From Siphonodentalium dalli (taxonomy: Eukaryota; Mollusca; Scaphopoda; Gadilida; Siphonodentaliidae): a stretch of 64,000 bases of DNA. Both the position numbers and the translations under genes were made by a program. The stretch spans positions 145,545,559 through 145,609,558 of the forward strand of contig CP136066.1 in the NCBI GenBank assembly GCA_032622095.1, given 5' to 3'. Shown one piece after another: positions 47,190-59,664 of this stretch. How positions within the stretch are numbered: position 1 is the first letter of the stretch; every line of letters begins with the position of its first letter. The notes below the pieces were generated by a model. It did no database searches. It worked only from the letters and a program-made list of their open reading frames with translations, and was not told the origin of the DNA.

Positions 47190-47505
47190 ATATAATATAA
47201 TAACGAACACGAGACATACATAATTTATGAACTGTTAACAAAAGATATCAAATTCAATACATGACAAAGATGACTCAGTGGAGTTTATAAAGTGAACATA
47301 AAAACATTGAGGTAAGAATCTTTTTAAGGAATTCAACTTTATTTAATGATAATAAACACATAAATTAAAATAACAAACATGAGACATACATGATTTATAA
47401 ACTGTTAACAACAGATATCAAACTCAATACATGACAAAGATGACTCAGTGAAGTTTATAAAGTGAACATAAAAATATTAAGGTAAAAATCTTTTTAAGCA
47501 TTACT
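47190..47505. repeat. Two tandem 170-bp units
   Basis: TAACGAACACGAGACATACA at 47201 and TAACAAACATGAGACATACA at 47371 start near-identical stretches, both ending with GGTAA(G/A)AATCTTTTTAAG. Confidence 0.85.
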
Positions 47506-47514
47506 AAACCGTTT

Positions 47515-47795
47515 AGCACAGTCCACTTCACTCATCCGATCATCACTAAACTTAATATTTATCTTGATATTGATCTATCAGATGAGAGCTATCAAATATT
47601 TTTTTAATTTTATAGGAAAAAATGGTCGCCAGCGGCCATATTGCATTTACGTTATATGTTATCGCGTCATGTCGATATCTAGTATTACTTAGAAATTTCA
47701 CCTTTCCAGATTCATAATTGCTCCATTGACTGTAACAGATGGAATTATTCCCCTCTTCGGATAGAGTGTCACTGAAACTTTATTTTGTCAGACTG
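47515..47795 (+). repeat. Pearl/Helentron-like repeat fragment
   Basis: It contains TTTAGCACAGTCCACTTC, a core unit with GGTCGCCAGCGGCCAT, and a degenerate GATAGAGTGTCACTGAAACTT end. Confidence 0.55.
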
Positions 47796-48240
47796 TCTGT
47801 ATAGTCACTGATTATATATGGCAATAATCTGTAATAAGATGTAGCACTATTTTATTTTATATTTACATGCAGTGCTGTTTTTATACAACAATTCTAATCC
47901 CCCCTAGATCATCATGTGATCGACCATACATCGCGCGAGGACCTGGTTGAATTAAGGGTTTTTTTTATGGATAACTTCTGTCCTCAAGCTAGATTATACT
48001 TATGACATTTAATGGCATGTTTCTAACATGGAGGGTTAGATATGCGTGAGACACCACCACTCTTCAATTCACACCAAGTTATCAGCTGTCATATTCGGAT
48101 ATTAGAACCCATAGCCATGATATATGGTTTATTTTGTGTATACTAGTAATATTGTTATTTTCAGTACCTTTATATACCAGTACTGTGTATAACAATGCAT
48201 ATACATTAATCCATGTATACATGTATATTGATTCAACGGA
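47796..48240. other. Spacer, no gene recognised
   Basis: AT-rich DNA without supported features. Confidence 0.3.
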
Positions 48241-48890
48241 TTCAGTGGTTTTGTCCATCAGTCTATCAAATTTGCGGGGAAAACATGGCCACAAGCAGTA
48301 CACCCTGTTAAATTTCGAATTTGAATCAATTGGCGCACCCTGCAGCCAGCTTTTATTGGAGAACTTTTTCTCATGTGGATAGTTTGGGTCACCGCTAGAT
48401 GTGAGCCATGTTTTGTTCTCAAGCTGTCCTTGTGAAGACATCACTGCCAGCGGTGATCTTGAATTTTACTATTTTTATGGCTAAATAATTTGGTTGATCC
48501 TACAGACGACACCCCTTGTCCGATCGTCACCAGATTCCACAATGATCTTCTGGATAACCAGGGGGAGAGTAATCTAATTTTCCCGAATTTCGTTAAAAAA
48601 CATTACCACAGGCAGCAATTTGGTATCTTACTGTTTGATCCTCTTTTGCGTGACTGAATTGTTTAGCAACTGTACAGTCATATCCCTCATCTGATAGTCA
48701 CCACACTTTATATTGATCTTCGGGCTGACAACTAGATGGGAGCTATCGAATGCTTTGAATTTTTTTGGAAAACATTGTCGCCAGCAGTCATCTTCTATTT
48801 TGGTTTTTATATACATGTATATCTCTTCATTCGGATAGCCAGTATTACGTAGGTACTTCAACTTTCCGCATTCCTGTCATCATTTGAAAT
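48240..48890 (+). repeat. Diverged core units of the pearl/Helentron-like repeat
   Basis: Three degenerate units with 'AAAACAT(G/T)GCC' phrases (near 48280, 48598 and 48769) and 'GATCGTCACCA' or 'GATAGTCACCA' phrases. Confidence 0.5.
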
Positions 48891-49059
48891 ATAAAAATTG
48901 ACCTGATACCATGCACCCTTCAAAATTTGTTTCGTCGTATCTATTTTAATGACCCGTATGGTAATATTGATACAGATATATTTGTCAAACATTTCTTTGT
49001 ACAATATACAGGTATTTAGTTTGTAACTAAATCTAGAAATATATAATAGTAGCTGGTGG

Positions 49060-49440
49060 ACCCTACTTCGTCCGGGATGTTCCCCTCTGATTTTCGGAGA
49101 ATTGCGCGATTTAACCTTGAATTGACCATTTTAAAGATGAACGTCATGTCGGGTCACGATTTGACCCGCCCAAAACACTCCCCGGACAAAAGTACCCGTC
49201 GAAATCCGCCCGGCTTTACCCGATTTGACCTTGAATTGACAATTTTGAATGTCAAGATCAGGTCAGGGTCATAATTTGACCCACCCGAAACACTCCTGGG
49301 ACAAAAGTAACAGTAGGTATTATATTTCGTTGAAATACTTCGTTTTACCAGATTTGACCTTGAATTGATCTTTTTGAATGTCAAAGTCAGGTCGGGATCA
49401 AGATTTGACCCGTCCAAATAGTCCAGAAACATGCCTACAT
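49060..49440. repeat. Three tandem ~120-130-bp units
   Basis: Each has GATTTGACCTTGAATTGA, TTTTGAATGTCAA or a variant, GTCAGGTCGGG and ATTTGACCCGCCC or a variant, then a line of AAACACTCC..GGACAAAAGTA. Confidence 0.75.
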
Positions 49441-49869
49441 CAGCACGTTCGAGAACATGGTCCCACACGTCAATATTGCTCCCGGGATCGAAGTAGTCCT
49501 ACACACAAATTTTTAGTCGGATCGGTCAAGGTCCAGAAACATGCCTATGAGCGAGGTCAAGTTGACACGTTAAATACCAAATCCGAGTCGGATCAGTCGA
49601 GCAGTGTTAGAGTCTATAACACATACACACATGCATTCATGCATACACACATACATACAGACAGGTGTTCCAAAATGTATAATCGATAGCTACAACAATT
49701 CTATGGTAGATAGTTCACGGCCGACCTGATGCATGCATCTTAGTTTTCTTGTTTAGATATTATGTACAAATCAAATAAACGGGATGTCATCCTTTAATAA
49801 CGTGTCGCATGTATCAGGTGAAGGTCATTCTTCAGTTACCTTCACCTTTAGCATTCCACGGTGTACTCG

Positions 49870-50010
49870 CTCCCCGACTCTAGAAATGCAATCTGATTCC
49901 TATAGAGAAGCAGGATACCAACATGAGATTATCAATAATCAGATAATAGCAGCCGAAAGACTGTCAATTACCTTAAGGTATTTGGCTACTTCTCGTAGAT
50001 CGGTGTTAAT
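49870..50010 (+). pseudogene. PIF/Harbinger-type transposase fragment (tentative)
   Basis: The frame 49784-50080 includes EIINNQIIAAERLSITLRYL followed by AT. This resembles the 'I...ERLA.TLRFLATG' block at the N-terminus of HARBI1-like transposases. Only this block is recognisable; the DDE residues are absent. Confidence 0.4.
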
Positions 50011-50089
50011 TATCTTCGTCAATGATGTCATGTCACGCTTGTTAATAATTCATTTGTTCGGAAATACTTATTGGGGGTAGAAACGTATA

Positions 50090-50770
50090 AAATTGAACTA
50101 CCACCACTTCCAAAAACAACACCGATAAACAATAACGCTCTTTTCTGTTCCATGCAATGGAAATTGCTATTTTTTGTCCTGATATCAGTGATATAAATGA
50201 ATGCCTATTAGTATGATTATCCTGAAATAAATTTATGCCACTTTGGCGAACATGGGAACCACGGTACAAGTTATGCCATTTAGGCACACTTCATGCACAC
50301 TGGGCTTATATTTCGGCGAGAATCCAAATCTAGATTCTCGTAAATATTCTCACAAATTACCCTGGATTCTCTTGAAAAAGTATATATCAGCAAAAAGCAA
50401 AATCAGATGAAATATATGCCCTGGAAATATAGCAAATCGTTTAATGGTTTAGAATTTTTGTTTTCGGAGATTTATATATATGCTTAAAGACATATTATGG
50501 ACTTGTTATGGACTTTTTCGGGTGCGAGAAATTGATAAGTTAGTGCTCAGGCACTTTGCCAACCTGGAGAATGTTACCATTCTACCACACCACTTCATAG
50601 AGAACATCGTCTGAACTACCCCAAATTGTAAATATTTACATCTCGATTCGGGGCGCAACTATCGGCTATAATTAAACAAAAATGATTTCGCCATCGAGAG
50701 TCATTGCATTTAACTAATATATAAGAATGACGTTGTGTATCATCCATTTGAATTAATATTCGTAACAAAT
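50090..50770. other. Spacer, no gene recognised
   Basis: AT-rich DNA. It includes a duplicated GGATTCTC/AGATTCTCG phrase near 50320-50372; no gene is supported. Confidence 0.3.
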
Positions 50771-50964
50771 AACTACTTTGAGAAAGATTATTCTTAATTT
50801 CTATTTGATCACTCTGCCCGGTGTCTGCCGGAGTGTTTCACATCAATTTAATCAAGGAAGACTGTTCAGAAAAACTGTATTTCAAGACCACCAAACAACT
50901 TTCCTTTTTAGGGCCACCACATCTTTCCAAAGATGTACTTCTTCCATTTTGCTATCAAAGACCG

Positions 50965-51215
50965 AAAAATGTCGTTAAACTAGAGATCCAAATACCCCCC
51001 TAAGGGCCCCTGTATCTTGAGATATTGAAGACCGAAAATGTCGTTAAACTATAAAGACCGAAAAATGTCGTTAAACTAGAGATCCAAATACCCCCCTATA
51101 TCTTGAGATATTATAAAGACCGAAAAATGTCATTAAACTACAAAGACCGAAAAATGTCGTTAAACTAGAGATCCAAACATCACCACCCCCTCTTTTTTGA
51201 GACATTAAAGAACGT
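50965..51215. repeat. ~50-70-bp tandem repeat
   Basis: Four to five rounds of GACCGAAAAATGTCGTTAAA, some followed by CTAGAGATCCAAATACCCCC and TATCTTGAGATATT. Confidence 0.8.
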
Positions 51216-51494
51216 AATATGTCGTTACACAATTAATACATAATTTGTGTTTATGAAAGTCTGGCACCCATTAGCAGTTTGTTTTCAGTACATTTTAATA
51301 TTCATTGGAACGTAAACAATTATTCTCTGACAGAAATCATGTTAATATCGCCTTTCGTTACTGGTTTCCTCCACTCAAATATTTCTTACTGCTCAATACT
51401 TATAATTAAAAAAAATGTTCTGTGTTTTCTGTCACTTCTTAATAGCATTCTGTATTCTGCTATTGAAAAGAAAAAAAGTTACAGTATACCGTAA

Positions 51495-51984
51495 AGGTAC
51501 GGAAGGCCTTGGTGGGTATCCTGTGAACATATTTCCACCTGTCAAAAACCGCTACAAACGAAAAAAATATTCAAATATAGACAGACTTTGTTAATATACA
51601 AATGAGAAATATCTCATAAACAGTATGTTATTGTCGTAAATTTGACGATTGTTATGTAAACAAAGCATAAAAAGTTACTTTCCTGGTGTTTCTTTATATT
51701 ATGATGGTAAACATAAAGAGCGTTCTTTGTTGCTCAATTCCTTATTTGGAAATAATAAAGAGCGTTTATACCATTTGTGTGTGATTAGCCAGTAGCATTG
51801 TGCTGCCTTCTATAACACAATCAGACTCTTGTTTAGGTAAAATGTAGTAGGTCTTTATGTAAGCATGATGTTTAAGCGATAGTGATCGTATATTTGAACC
51901 AAAATGTATGCGTTTTAATATTTTTCTGTTTACGGTGTTTGGAACAAATATGAATATTTTCGACAACTAAGCCCTCTCGTTCCT
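51495..51984 (-). mobile_element. TTAA MITE, copy 5 (reverse), more diverged
   Basis: Begins AGGTACGGAAGGCCTTGG and ends CTCTCGTTCCT. The right flank is TTAA (51985-51988); the left flank reads GTAA, one base off. The interior order matches 34559-35052. Confidence 0.85.
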
Positions 51985-51989
51985 TTAAT

Positions 51990-53050
51990 ATAATTAATAT
52001 AACATCCCTCATCCAATAATCTCCAAATTGCATATCTAATTTCAATCCTAGTTACACGTCACACCGCCCCTCATCATTTGCCAATTGTACACCCTTTTTT
52101 TTGCTGCTGCAACTGCTCAATTTCTTTAAAAATTATTGAAAAAATGGCCCTCCCGCCCGCCGACATTAACCTCTGATTTTTTTTTTCGATCATCGGTCCA
52201 CACCAAAATTGAGCACACGTCCCTATATAATATACCTATTTAAACCGACTATACACGGTGGCGTAATAGATCAACCGTTAATTTAACCGTTTAGGTAGCA
52301 TATTTCCACGTATACGTTATCACGACAAATCCCTGCTGATCTGTTACTAATGAACCAAACAATTAACATGTCAACACACTCTGGCCCGCCAATGCTACAG
52401 TGTATAAACGTAACGGGACAAATATTCACAATATATTGACAGCTAACGAGAACATTCATCACCAGCAATCTGCTCACCCCTTTCAGCTGATACGATAGAA
52501 ACTAAACGATTTGTTACTTTTAATTACCCGTACTTAATTACACTACTTGCGTGTTAATAAAGTACGACCCCATTACCACTAAATGTGAAACATGTGATTT
52601 AGAACATTAATATTCACTCTTACATAGTTCCACATCCAAGGCTCGTCTTGTGTAATCGTATGTCAGTTGTAACGTTGTGAAACTGCAACCGAACTGAATC
52701 ATTCTATGCTAAATAGTTCATGGGTGACCTGATGCATGCATCTTAGTTTTCTTTTGTCACTGTCACTGAACAGTTGTGGCAAACATACAGTTTTATAGCT
52801 CAACGAAAACACATTCTAACACAGTTAGAAATCGGCATTAATCTTGCCAACACACCACTAGGCGAGCCTTTAACTAACTTTGAACCGCCGTGATTGTTTT
52901 CGCGACTAACGCAGATATATCACCAATATGACCATGGCGTGTATCAAATAATAAATAATGAATCGAATGAGCATTGGCACGGCGATATATATGACAGTGC
53001 GAGCAAAGAGTGCCATCTACTGAATATCATTTGAAATGATTATGTGAATA
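51990..53050. other. Spacer, no gene recognised
   Basis: Mostly AT-rich. A CTGATGCATGCATCTTAGTTTTCT phrase near 52728 recurs near 49729 and, more weakly, near 460 and 30500. No gene. Confidence 0.35.
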
Positions 53051-53064
53051 CGCTGCCCGCTTCA

Positions 53065-53350
53065 TTATTATTACTATCATCATCATCATCATCCTCATCA
53101 TCACCGTCATCACCGTCTTCATCACCGTCATCATCATTTATATCGTCATTATCAGCATCATAATCAACGAAATGGAAACCACCTTCGGTGTCAGCATTGT
53201 CACACCATCGCTATCATCATAATCATAATAATAATCCTAATCGCCATCATCACTACCATTAACAACATCGCCATCGCTGATAACACACACATCATCAGCA
53301 TCATTTATCACCAAACTCACCTCCATCGCCATCACCACCAACCTCATCAT
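53065..53350. repeat. ATC trinucleotide microsatellite, degenerate
   Basis: Long runs of CATCATCAT, CACCGTCATCACCGTC and related triplets. Open frames would be compositional. Confidence 0.9.
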
Positions 53351-53510
53351 ATTCACCATGTGTACATATATGTAGATATATCCAGTGTCGGATATTGACA
53401 TCAATTACTATGATTCAGCTTTATTGATTCATATTTCTGTACATATCGATTATTTGTTACAAGCTTCATAAATCTTCATATACTGGAGGAAATAAAGATA
53501 TAATAATAAT

Positions 53511-54062
53511 ATTACGTGGTCCACTGTGAAGTGGTCCGGGATCCTGTGAAATCCAGAATGTTGCTAAATCTGAGGCTAAAGAGTCACGTTAGCTGCCTAT
53601 ATAGCCCTATACCAACAACCATGGTACTAACATGCTTACAAACAACATTACAAGGTCAGAACTTGTAAATTGTTTGAAAAAAACCCATTTTGAAAAAAAA
53701 TTACAAGCACAATTTTTTCGGCCTCTGAACAACCCACCCACCCCGGCCCTATATACGGATTTTTTTTTGTTTTAAATGGAAGAATTGGGAAAATTAATAA
53801 ATTAAACGAGGCTTCACCAGTGAAGTTTGATTGTGATTCTATTAGGCATAGACTCACGGAGGGATCATTTGAGATAGTGCTGCGCATTGGTTTCATTTAC
53901 CATGCATTCACCAAAGTATGTGTCCTTAGTTGCTTAGAATGTGTGGTTTTGGGGAGGGTGGCAATTGATCCCTCCGTGATTCTATGCCTCGTAGAATCAC
54001 AATCAAACTTCACCTCCACGAGTGAAGCCTTGTTTAATTTATTAATTCTATTTCGTCGTAGA
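53511..54062. mobile_element. Complete palindromic element (other copy of 37815-38201)
   Basis: The left arm (about 53783-53866, with CGAGGCTTCACC, TTTGATTGTGATTCTA and GGAGGGATCA) is complementary to the right arm (about 53964-54050, TGATCCCTCC to AATTTATTAATTC) around a ~95-base loop. The sequence 5' to the arms (53511-53780) is also shared with the second copy and is part of the element or of a larger repeat. Confidence 0.7.
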
Positions 54063-54069
54063 ATCACGT

Positions 54070-56118
54070 CCGGGAACAATTGAGAAAACGAAGCAAGCAA
54101 CTACAGACACATAAATTAACTTTGCAGAAGTTGCGTAGACAACTCATGCGGTTATTGCCAAACCAATGCAAATTGGAATATATCAACGCAAGAGCCCGAA
54201 ATGAGTGTATACTTTATCAAATAAAAACACATCTTCGAATTATTCATCAGCGATTTAGACGGTAAATTTAAGGACACTATGGGTCATATATAGTATTTAA
54301 CATGTTCTTGAAGCGAAATACTATATCCGAGTCCAGTAAGCGCATATTGCAGCGACACAGGTTTTGACAAGTATTCACGCAACTGGTAGCTTTATAGTAC
54401 AAGTCTGGGTCATGGCGCAATCAGACGGTGACTCATACTCGAGCTTGGACATCCAAATCGTACGAAACGTCATGAGAGGGAGAGTAAGCAGTCAATGCAG
54501 AAAATACCTATCGCTGGCGAAGACCAACAATGAATAGGCCTTTTATGTGTCAATATAAAGCCGTTGGCGACACGCCCCCCCCCCCTCCGAGTTCAAACAA
54601 GTATTAATCGTGTCATCATGCTGAATGGAGTACAAAACAAAGGTGGAAATCACACCAGTTGCAATCATCAACATGGTCGGAATATGTATCTGCGAACAGT
54701 AAAATTACCGATTTGGGGCAGGTGGGGGGCATGCTAAAGTAAACGGAGGGGTGTAAAAAGTGACATTCCGTTAGAGCCAGTAGGATAATGTCAATCACAT
54801 AGATTGTGATATGCCCTAATAGAGCATGAGCATTAACTAAGCCGTATATATGAGTATTGGTACACGACCATATAAAACATATATACCATATGACGTCCCG
54901 CTATACCCGCTTCAGAGAATCGAAACCAACTACTCTTTTACATTGTTCAAAATATATTTCAGAAAGCAAACGTTTCATATAACGAAAAACAATCGTAAAC
55001 TACTTACGGCACGGCATGGCATGATATCTATGGGATATTATCTCGGGACCGGTAACACCAATCGCCAGACATCATCAACATTCTTATTATCACATGTACA
55101 TTACATCTGTTATTCATCTTGTTTAAACAGTTGTGTATACATATTGTCGGGAGAGGGGCCACCTTAAGTTGTTATAACTTGTCCCCCAATCCCTTGTAAC
55201 TTGTGTTGCAATAAATATGTTTAAACCAAACTTCTTTCCGTGTTTCATGCACACGTAGATGCGATTTACTATCACACCTATTTCATTATCTGAGCGACAA
55301 TTCAATGTGCCATTGCCATAATACATGACCAATTCGATAAGAACTGAGAATCGATATGTTCATGCACATGCATCATTGAAGCAATGCACACCCATACGCA
55401 GTCACGGTATGTGGCATAAATGGGATAGGTATAGATGTGCAATGGTGTTTATTTTACATGATTATAAAGAGACTAACCACGTGTACAATACATCACGACC
55501 AACGTAATACCAAGCACAAAGCACGCTTGGAACTCACAATGATTTGTGTGAAGTGTAATATCGCGATTCTGCTAAAGCGAACAAGCATAGGGTGGTATCC
55601 ATTCATGCATCGACATGGACCATCCTCTTGTCTCCTTTGGCTAACACAACTGTGGTTATGCTATTTGGACGATGAATAAACAGTATGTTACTGTCATCAA
55701 CGGTTGTCGGCGGAGAATGGGCACGTGCCGGTGTACATGTATTGGCAGGGCCCTCTGTTGTTGTGTTATTTACTTTTTGTGGATGTAATTGAACTGGCGT
55801 TGAAGGCTCAACCTTTGGTATTTGTATATTTTCGCTGGTATTGCGGACACGATTCAGCTGCAGGTTTCGGTGGCTGGAGTGCGTCACAGACAGCATTTTT
55901 TTGTTCTGTTGACGGTCGTTTGTAAACCTCCACTACCGAACTTCGATGGCCTCTGCGTGACCGAACGGCCTGGTCGTCAAATCCGGCGTTGTAGAGGGTG
56001 GTACAACAGGTCACTTTCCCGGAGCGGTTTTTTTTTCATGATATTCCTTTCTTCTGTAGATATATTGGCATCACTGAACATCTGTTTCATATATTTTTTA
56101 GAAGATTTATTCCAATAA
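54070..56118. other. Flank of the retroelement, no supported gene
   Basis: It includes poly-C (about 54575-54587). At 55600-56118, a GC-richer stretch has several overlapping open frames on both strands, none with a recognised domain. It may be decayed coding DNA that received the retroelement. Confidence 0.35.
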
Positions 56119-56123
56119 CCTGG

Positions 56124-56579
56124 TGTGAGGTAATGAACACATAGATATAGTAAGTACAAGTCTTTATTATGTTGTGAATAAGATATGCAGTGTGTACAAA
56201 TATAATGATCAATAGTCGCCGCGAAATGATGTCCCCGAATGGGTGATGCCTGGTGTGAATGATGCCTGGATATGATCTAGGGAGGAGATGAGTCTAGTGA
56301 AAGCATGAGGTGATGGGATGTGGTTGTCTCTTATATACTATTTGGGACGCATATTAGATGAGGCGTTTGGCAATACACATCGGGATTGGTTCCTTCGTTA
56401 TGGGCATTTCCCTTGACCATATTTGGGAGCCATCTTCATTGTGTGTATATCTTCGCTGAGATTAAGACGTGTGAGGTTTCGAGAACCGAACACGAATATC
56501 TGAGTTTGGGGTTTTATATATTGGGACATTCGTATAGTTTGAATCAAGTTGTGAGATTATAATGGGTAGTTATCTCACA
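56124..56579 (-). repeat. 3' LTR, 456 bp
   Basis: On the minus strand it starts TGTGAGATAACTACC and ends TTCATTACCTCACA, a 6-bp TGTGAG/CTCACA inverted terminus. Inside are a TATATAA box (56331-56337), then an AATAAA signal (56163-56168) about 40 bases before the end. Transcript start is thus expected near 56305. CCTGG at 56119-56123 is the candidate target duplication, untestable without the other end. Confidence 0.8.
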
Positions 56580-56593
56580 TATGTCCCCCACCC
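56580..56593 (-). other. Polypurine tract
   Basis: On the minus strand GGGTGGGGGACATA lies immediately before the LTR start, the position and composition of a plus-strand primer for reverse transcription. Confidence 0.6.
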
Positions 56594-56599
56594 GTGTAA

Positions 56600-57388
56600 G
56601 ATTTTTAGCGCAGCAGAAAATCTTATGTAACATCAAAATTATGGACCTAACTGGGGTAATTGTGATCATGTAATGTGGATGAGGCTGAAATGAAGTATAA
56701 TAACATTGATTGTGGTGAAGTTATGATTAATACATGTGGAACAAAGTTGTCTTAAAATGATGATATGCAATATTAAGTTGTCTTAAAATGATGATACGCA
56801 ATATTATGAGATTATGAAATAAATGGTGGGAAAAGCATATATGGGTTGGTATATAAAATGATCGTGCAAGCAGTCATAATGCGTGCTATATTGATATGTA
56901 GGATAAGGTATGATAATAGAATATAGAGATACAAGTATGAGAAGCAATGAATATAACAATATGGTAATAGTGCATGGTATGTTTTGTAAATGATGAACAT
57001 TGGTGATGTATTATATAAATGCATGTTGTGTTGTTAATAAAATCATGACGATATGTATACATTCGGTATTGTGGTAATGAGAGACCAAATGTTTCTCATC
57101 TGCCGTCAATTGCACAGGGAATTGTTGAGAGCATGTGTCAGAGGTGAAATATTGTTTGGAGTGTGGTATATGAGACTTTGATTAATGCGTTTGTTGATAG
57201 TTGGCGAGATCCATGACCAATGTTATTGAAGATAATCGGCGGTCAGTTGTCTAACTCTTGGGATTGGCACGTGTCATAATGGCGTTAGCATATGCAGCTG
57301 CCGTGGTATGCATGCAGTAACGATATTAGAATTAGTCTGTGGGTTTGTGCCCCTTATAGGAAAAAAAATGGTATTATTGGGAAAATTA
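56600..57388 (-). other. Untranslated region between env and 3' LTR
   Basis: AT-rich. It carries two copies of GTTGTCTTAAAATGATGATA (about 56747 and 56778) and no long ORF of interest on the minus strand. Confidence 0.45.
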
Positions 57389-58432
57389 TCAATATAGATT
57401 AAGTGGTGGGTTATGGATGGACGCGTGAGTTTTTATTATTTTCATAGGTCGTAATGTGGATGATTCCTCATCAACATCTCGCGGGTGTTTTTTGGGAAAT
57501 GTCAAATCTTCTTGTGTACTTTGTATTTGAGGTTGCTTAGCTGGAGACAAATGAATATCTTTCGTAGCTTCCTTGGGTATTGGTGGGGTTAGTCTGTGAC
57601 GAAGTTGCATATCAGTTCCATTTATCATTTGGTTAAGTTTATTTCGTCGCTTTGCGATTTTAATTCGTCGCGTGTTGTGATTGCGTTGAGTCTGATATTG
57701 GGAAATTTTCGTAATACACTGAATAATGTATTTGCGACTTGAGATGGCAATCAGTAAAATTAATATGAACGTAATGATCGCGGGAATGATGATTTGGTAA
57801 TAATCCTGTTTTTTCTTTTGTTTGATGGGTTGCAGGGAAGTGACTGTTTGCAGAAAATCATATAATGATAGTTGCTTTATGGGGGGTAACTTGTTTGGAA
57901 TCGATACTTGAGGGGGCAAGTTATGAATTTGGGAAAATAATGGCTTCCATTGTGGCAATTTATGTAATTCAATAGTTGATTGTAATTGGGTTATTTGTGT
58001 CTTGATGGTGATGTTTGATGAGTTCAAAGTTGTGAATGCAATTAGTTTGATACTGGCTGATGTAGCTATGCACCTTGGTGGTAAAGTTATCGTTGCGATG
58101 GGGGGTAAAATTGTGATTCTATACGGTCGTTTTCTTAAGAGATTGTGATGACAGTTTACTGTAAATGTATGAGCTTTCGTGGTTGTTATAAGCCATGTAC
58201 ATGCCGCCAGCTTAATAGCGGATGGTAAATTATACTGAGGGTAAATGGCTATAGGGCAATTTGTGGCGGTATTTTTTGTATCATTGGTGAATATGTTGAG
58301 TAGGCAGTTATGATTATGTGATGCGGCGATTGAAATTTTTTGAATTTTACAATATGGTAATTTGTTTAAAATACACGGGTGATTGTCACCAATGGTGGTA
58401 TATTTGATCGGTCGGGAGATAATAGCAGGTAA
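57389..58432 (-). pseudogene. env: env, C-terminal part with transmembrane anchor (second reading frame)
   Basis: This frame is open on the minus strand from about 58432, overlapping the end of the upstream env frame by 67 bases, down to the stop at 57389. It contains spaced cysteines and N-glycosylation-type sites in the ectodomain part. A stalk follows, then a single membrane span (YYQIIIPAIITFILILLIAI), and a long basic cytoplasmic tail of about 120 residues rich in Lys, Arg and Pro. It has no plausible start of its own. With the upstream frame it makes one env split by a single frame change between 58366 and 58432. The tail is long for such proteins. Confidence 0.7.
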
Positions 58433-59577
58433 TTATGAGTAATATCGATTCGGGCAACTGTATATTTATTGTTGTGTCTGAGTCTTGGGTCTCGAGGGTC
58501 TAATGGATAAAAAAATGGTATAGCGCGGAATATGTCAAACTGCATTCTGATATCGCGTAAATAAATTGTTATGGTAATGATTAGTCTGCTGTCTGTGAGT
58601 ATGGTTTGTGTCTTCAAATGTTGGTAATATTTTGCAATTCCCGATTCTATGGGGAATGGTAACTTCAAATGGGCTGGAAGTAATTTCGTTATACTGTCAA
58701 GTGCCTTTTTTAAATGTATTGGGCTTATGATCTCCGGTGTAAATCGGTGGTTAATTAGAAAGGCAATTTGAACTTTAAGATGTCGCAAATATAATTTTGC
58801 TTGGATAACATCTTGTTGTATTTCGTGTAATATTACTAGAAACTTAGCGTTGATGATTGTGAATATTTCAATTGTATGCACATGTTTTTGGGTTCGATGT
58901 GTTTCTTTTCGAAGTGTGGCTTGAATATTGGATATTGTTGTTGATAATGTGTTGACTCGTTGGCGATTTTCGTTTAAAATGACGCGTGTTATATTCATGA
59001 TAGAATAAGCGGTTTGAGTATCGTGTTGGATTTTTTTTTGGTTTTGGTAGAGGGTTCGTATGTTATCTTCTACATGTGTAATATCTGACATCGAAGGGGT
59101 GCCGAATAGAAACTTGGCGATATCGCTTATTACGGGTAATATTGCTCGTTTGAGTCTTTTGGTATTATGGAGTTGATAATAATTATGATATTCATATTGG
59201 ATTTGTTTTGTTTCCGTGAGAGCCGCTGCTAATTCAGTTTGTAAATCTGTCAAAATTTTGATGAGATTAAAGTTAATGTTATTTGTCTCGTTCCTGAATT
59301 GAGGTTTGTTATGGTGATATGTGCTTTGATGAAACGTGGCACAAATGCTATTGAGTTTATTTTGGGCCATCATTATGTCGGTAGCGAGTCTTGCTATGTA
59401 GGTATAATATGGTGTGAGTTCGATGAGAAAACTGAGATCCCAATTTTCATTTGAGAGAGCAATTTGCCGGTGATGCAAAAATAACATGTTCTGTCGAGTT
59501 AACATAGCGTCACTAGTTTGAAAGCCGATGATAAGTATGAAGAGGGTCGCTTTAACGAAGTTTTCTGTAGGCTTCAT
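58366..59577 (-). pseudogene. env: env, N-terminal part: signal peptide, furin site, fusion-peptide-like segment
   Basis: The likely start is the Met codon at 59577-59575 rather than an upstream ATG at 59664. It is followed by a signal peptide with core ATLFILIIGF, and it lies just after a strong acceptor, TTTTTACTTATAG, at 59591-59592, as expected for a spliced env message. A furin-type RLKR (about 59147-59158) precedes a hydrophobic segment containing FLFGT, the arrangement of the F-like fusion proteins of errantiviruses and baculoviruses. Heptad-like Ile/Leu/Asn-rich stretches follow. The frame ends at 58366, and homologous-looking coding continues in another frame, so this copy encodes only a truncated product. 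Env would act in membrane fusion at the cell or particle surface. Confidence 0.75.
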
Positions 59578-59590
59578 ATCGCTTGCACCC

Positions 59591-59605
59591 CTATAAGTAA
59601 AAATA
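59591..59605 (-). promoter_or_regulatory. Candidate splice acceptor for subgenomic env mRNA
   Basis: A pyrimidine-rich TTTTTACTTATAG stands about 14 bases before the favoured env start. Env of errantivirus-like elements is made from a spliced RNA, so position and sequence agree. Confidence 0.45.
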
Positions 59606-59664
59606 TAGGTGTGTATTAGCGGGTTAGCCGGTATCTGATTATAAAGATAGATTCTCGTGGGCAT

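Noticed and set aside
53065-53350. Asp/His-rich or Ser/Ser-rich coding frame over the ATC repeat
   Set aside because: A simple triplet repeat gives open frames by itself.
55603-56159. Overlapping minus-strand frames beside the LTR, some Pro/Thr-rich or Lys-rich
   Set aside because: They would need several frame changes to join, and no family was recognised; at most decayed coding DNA.
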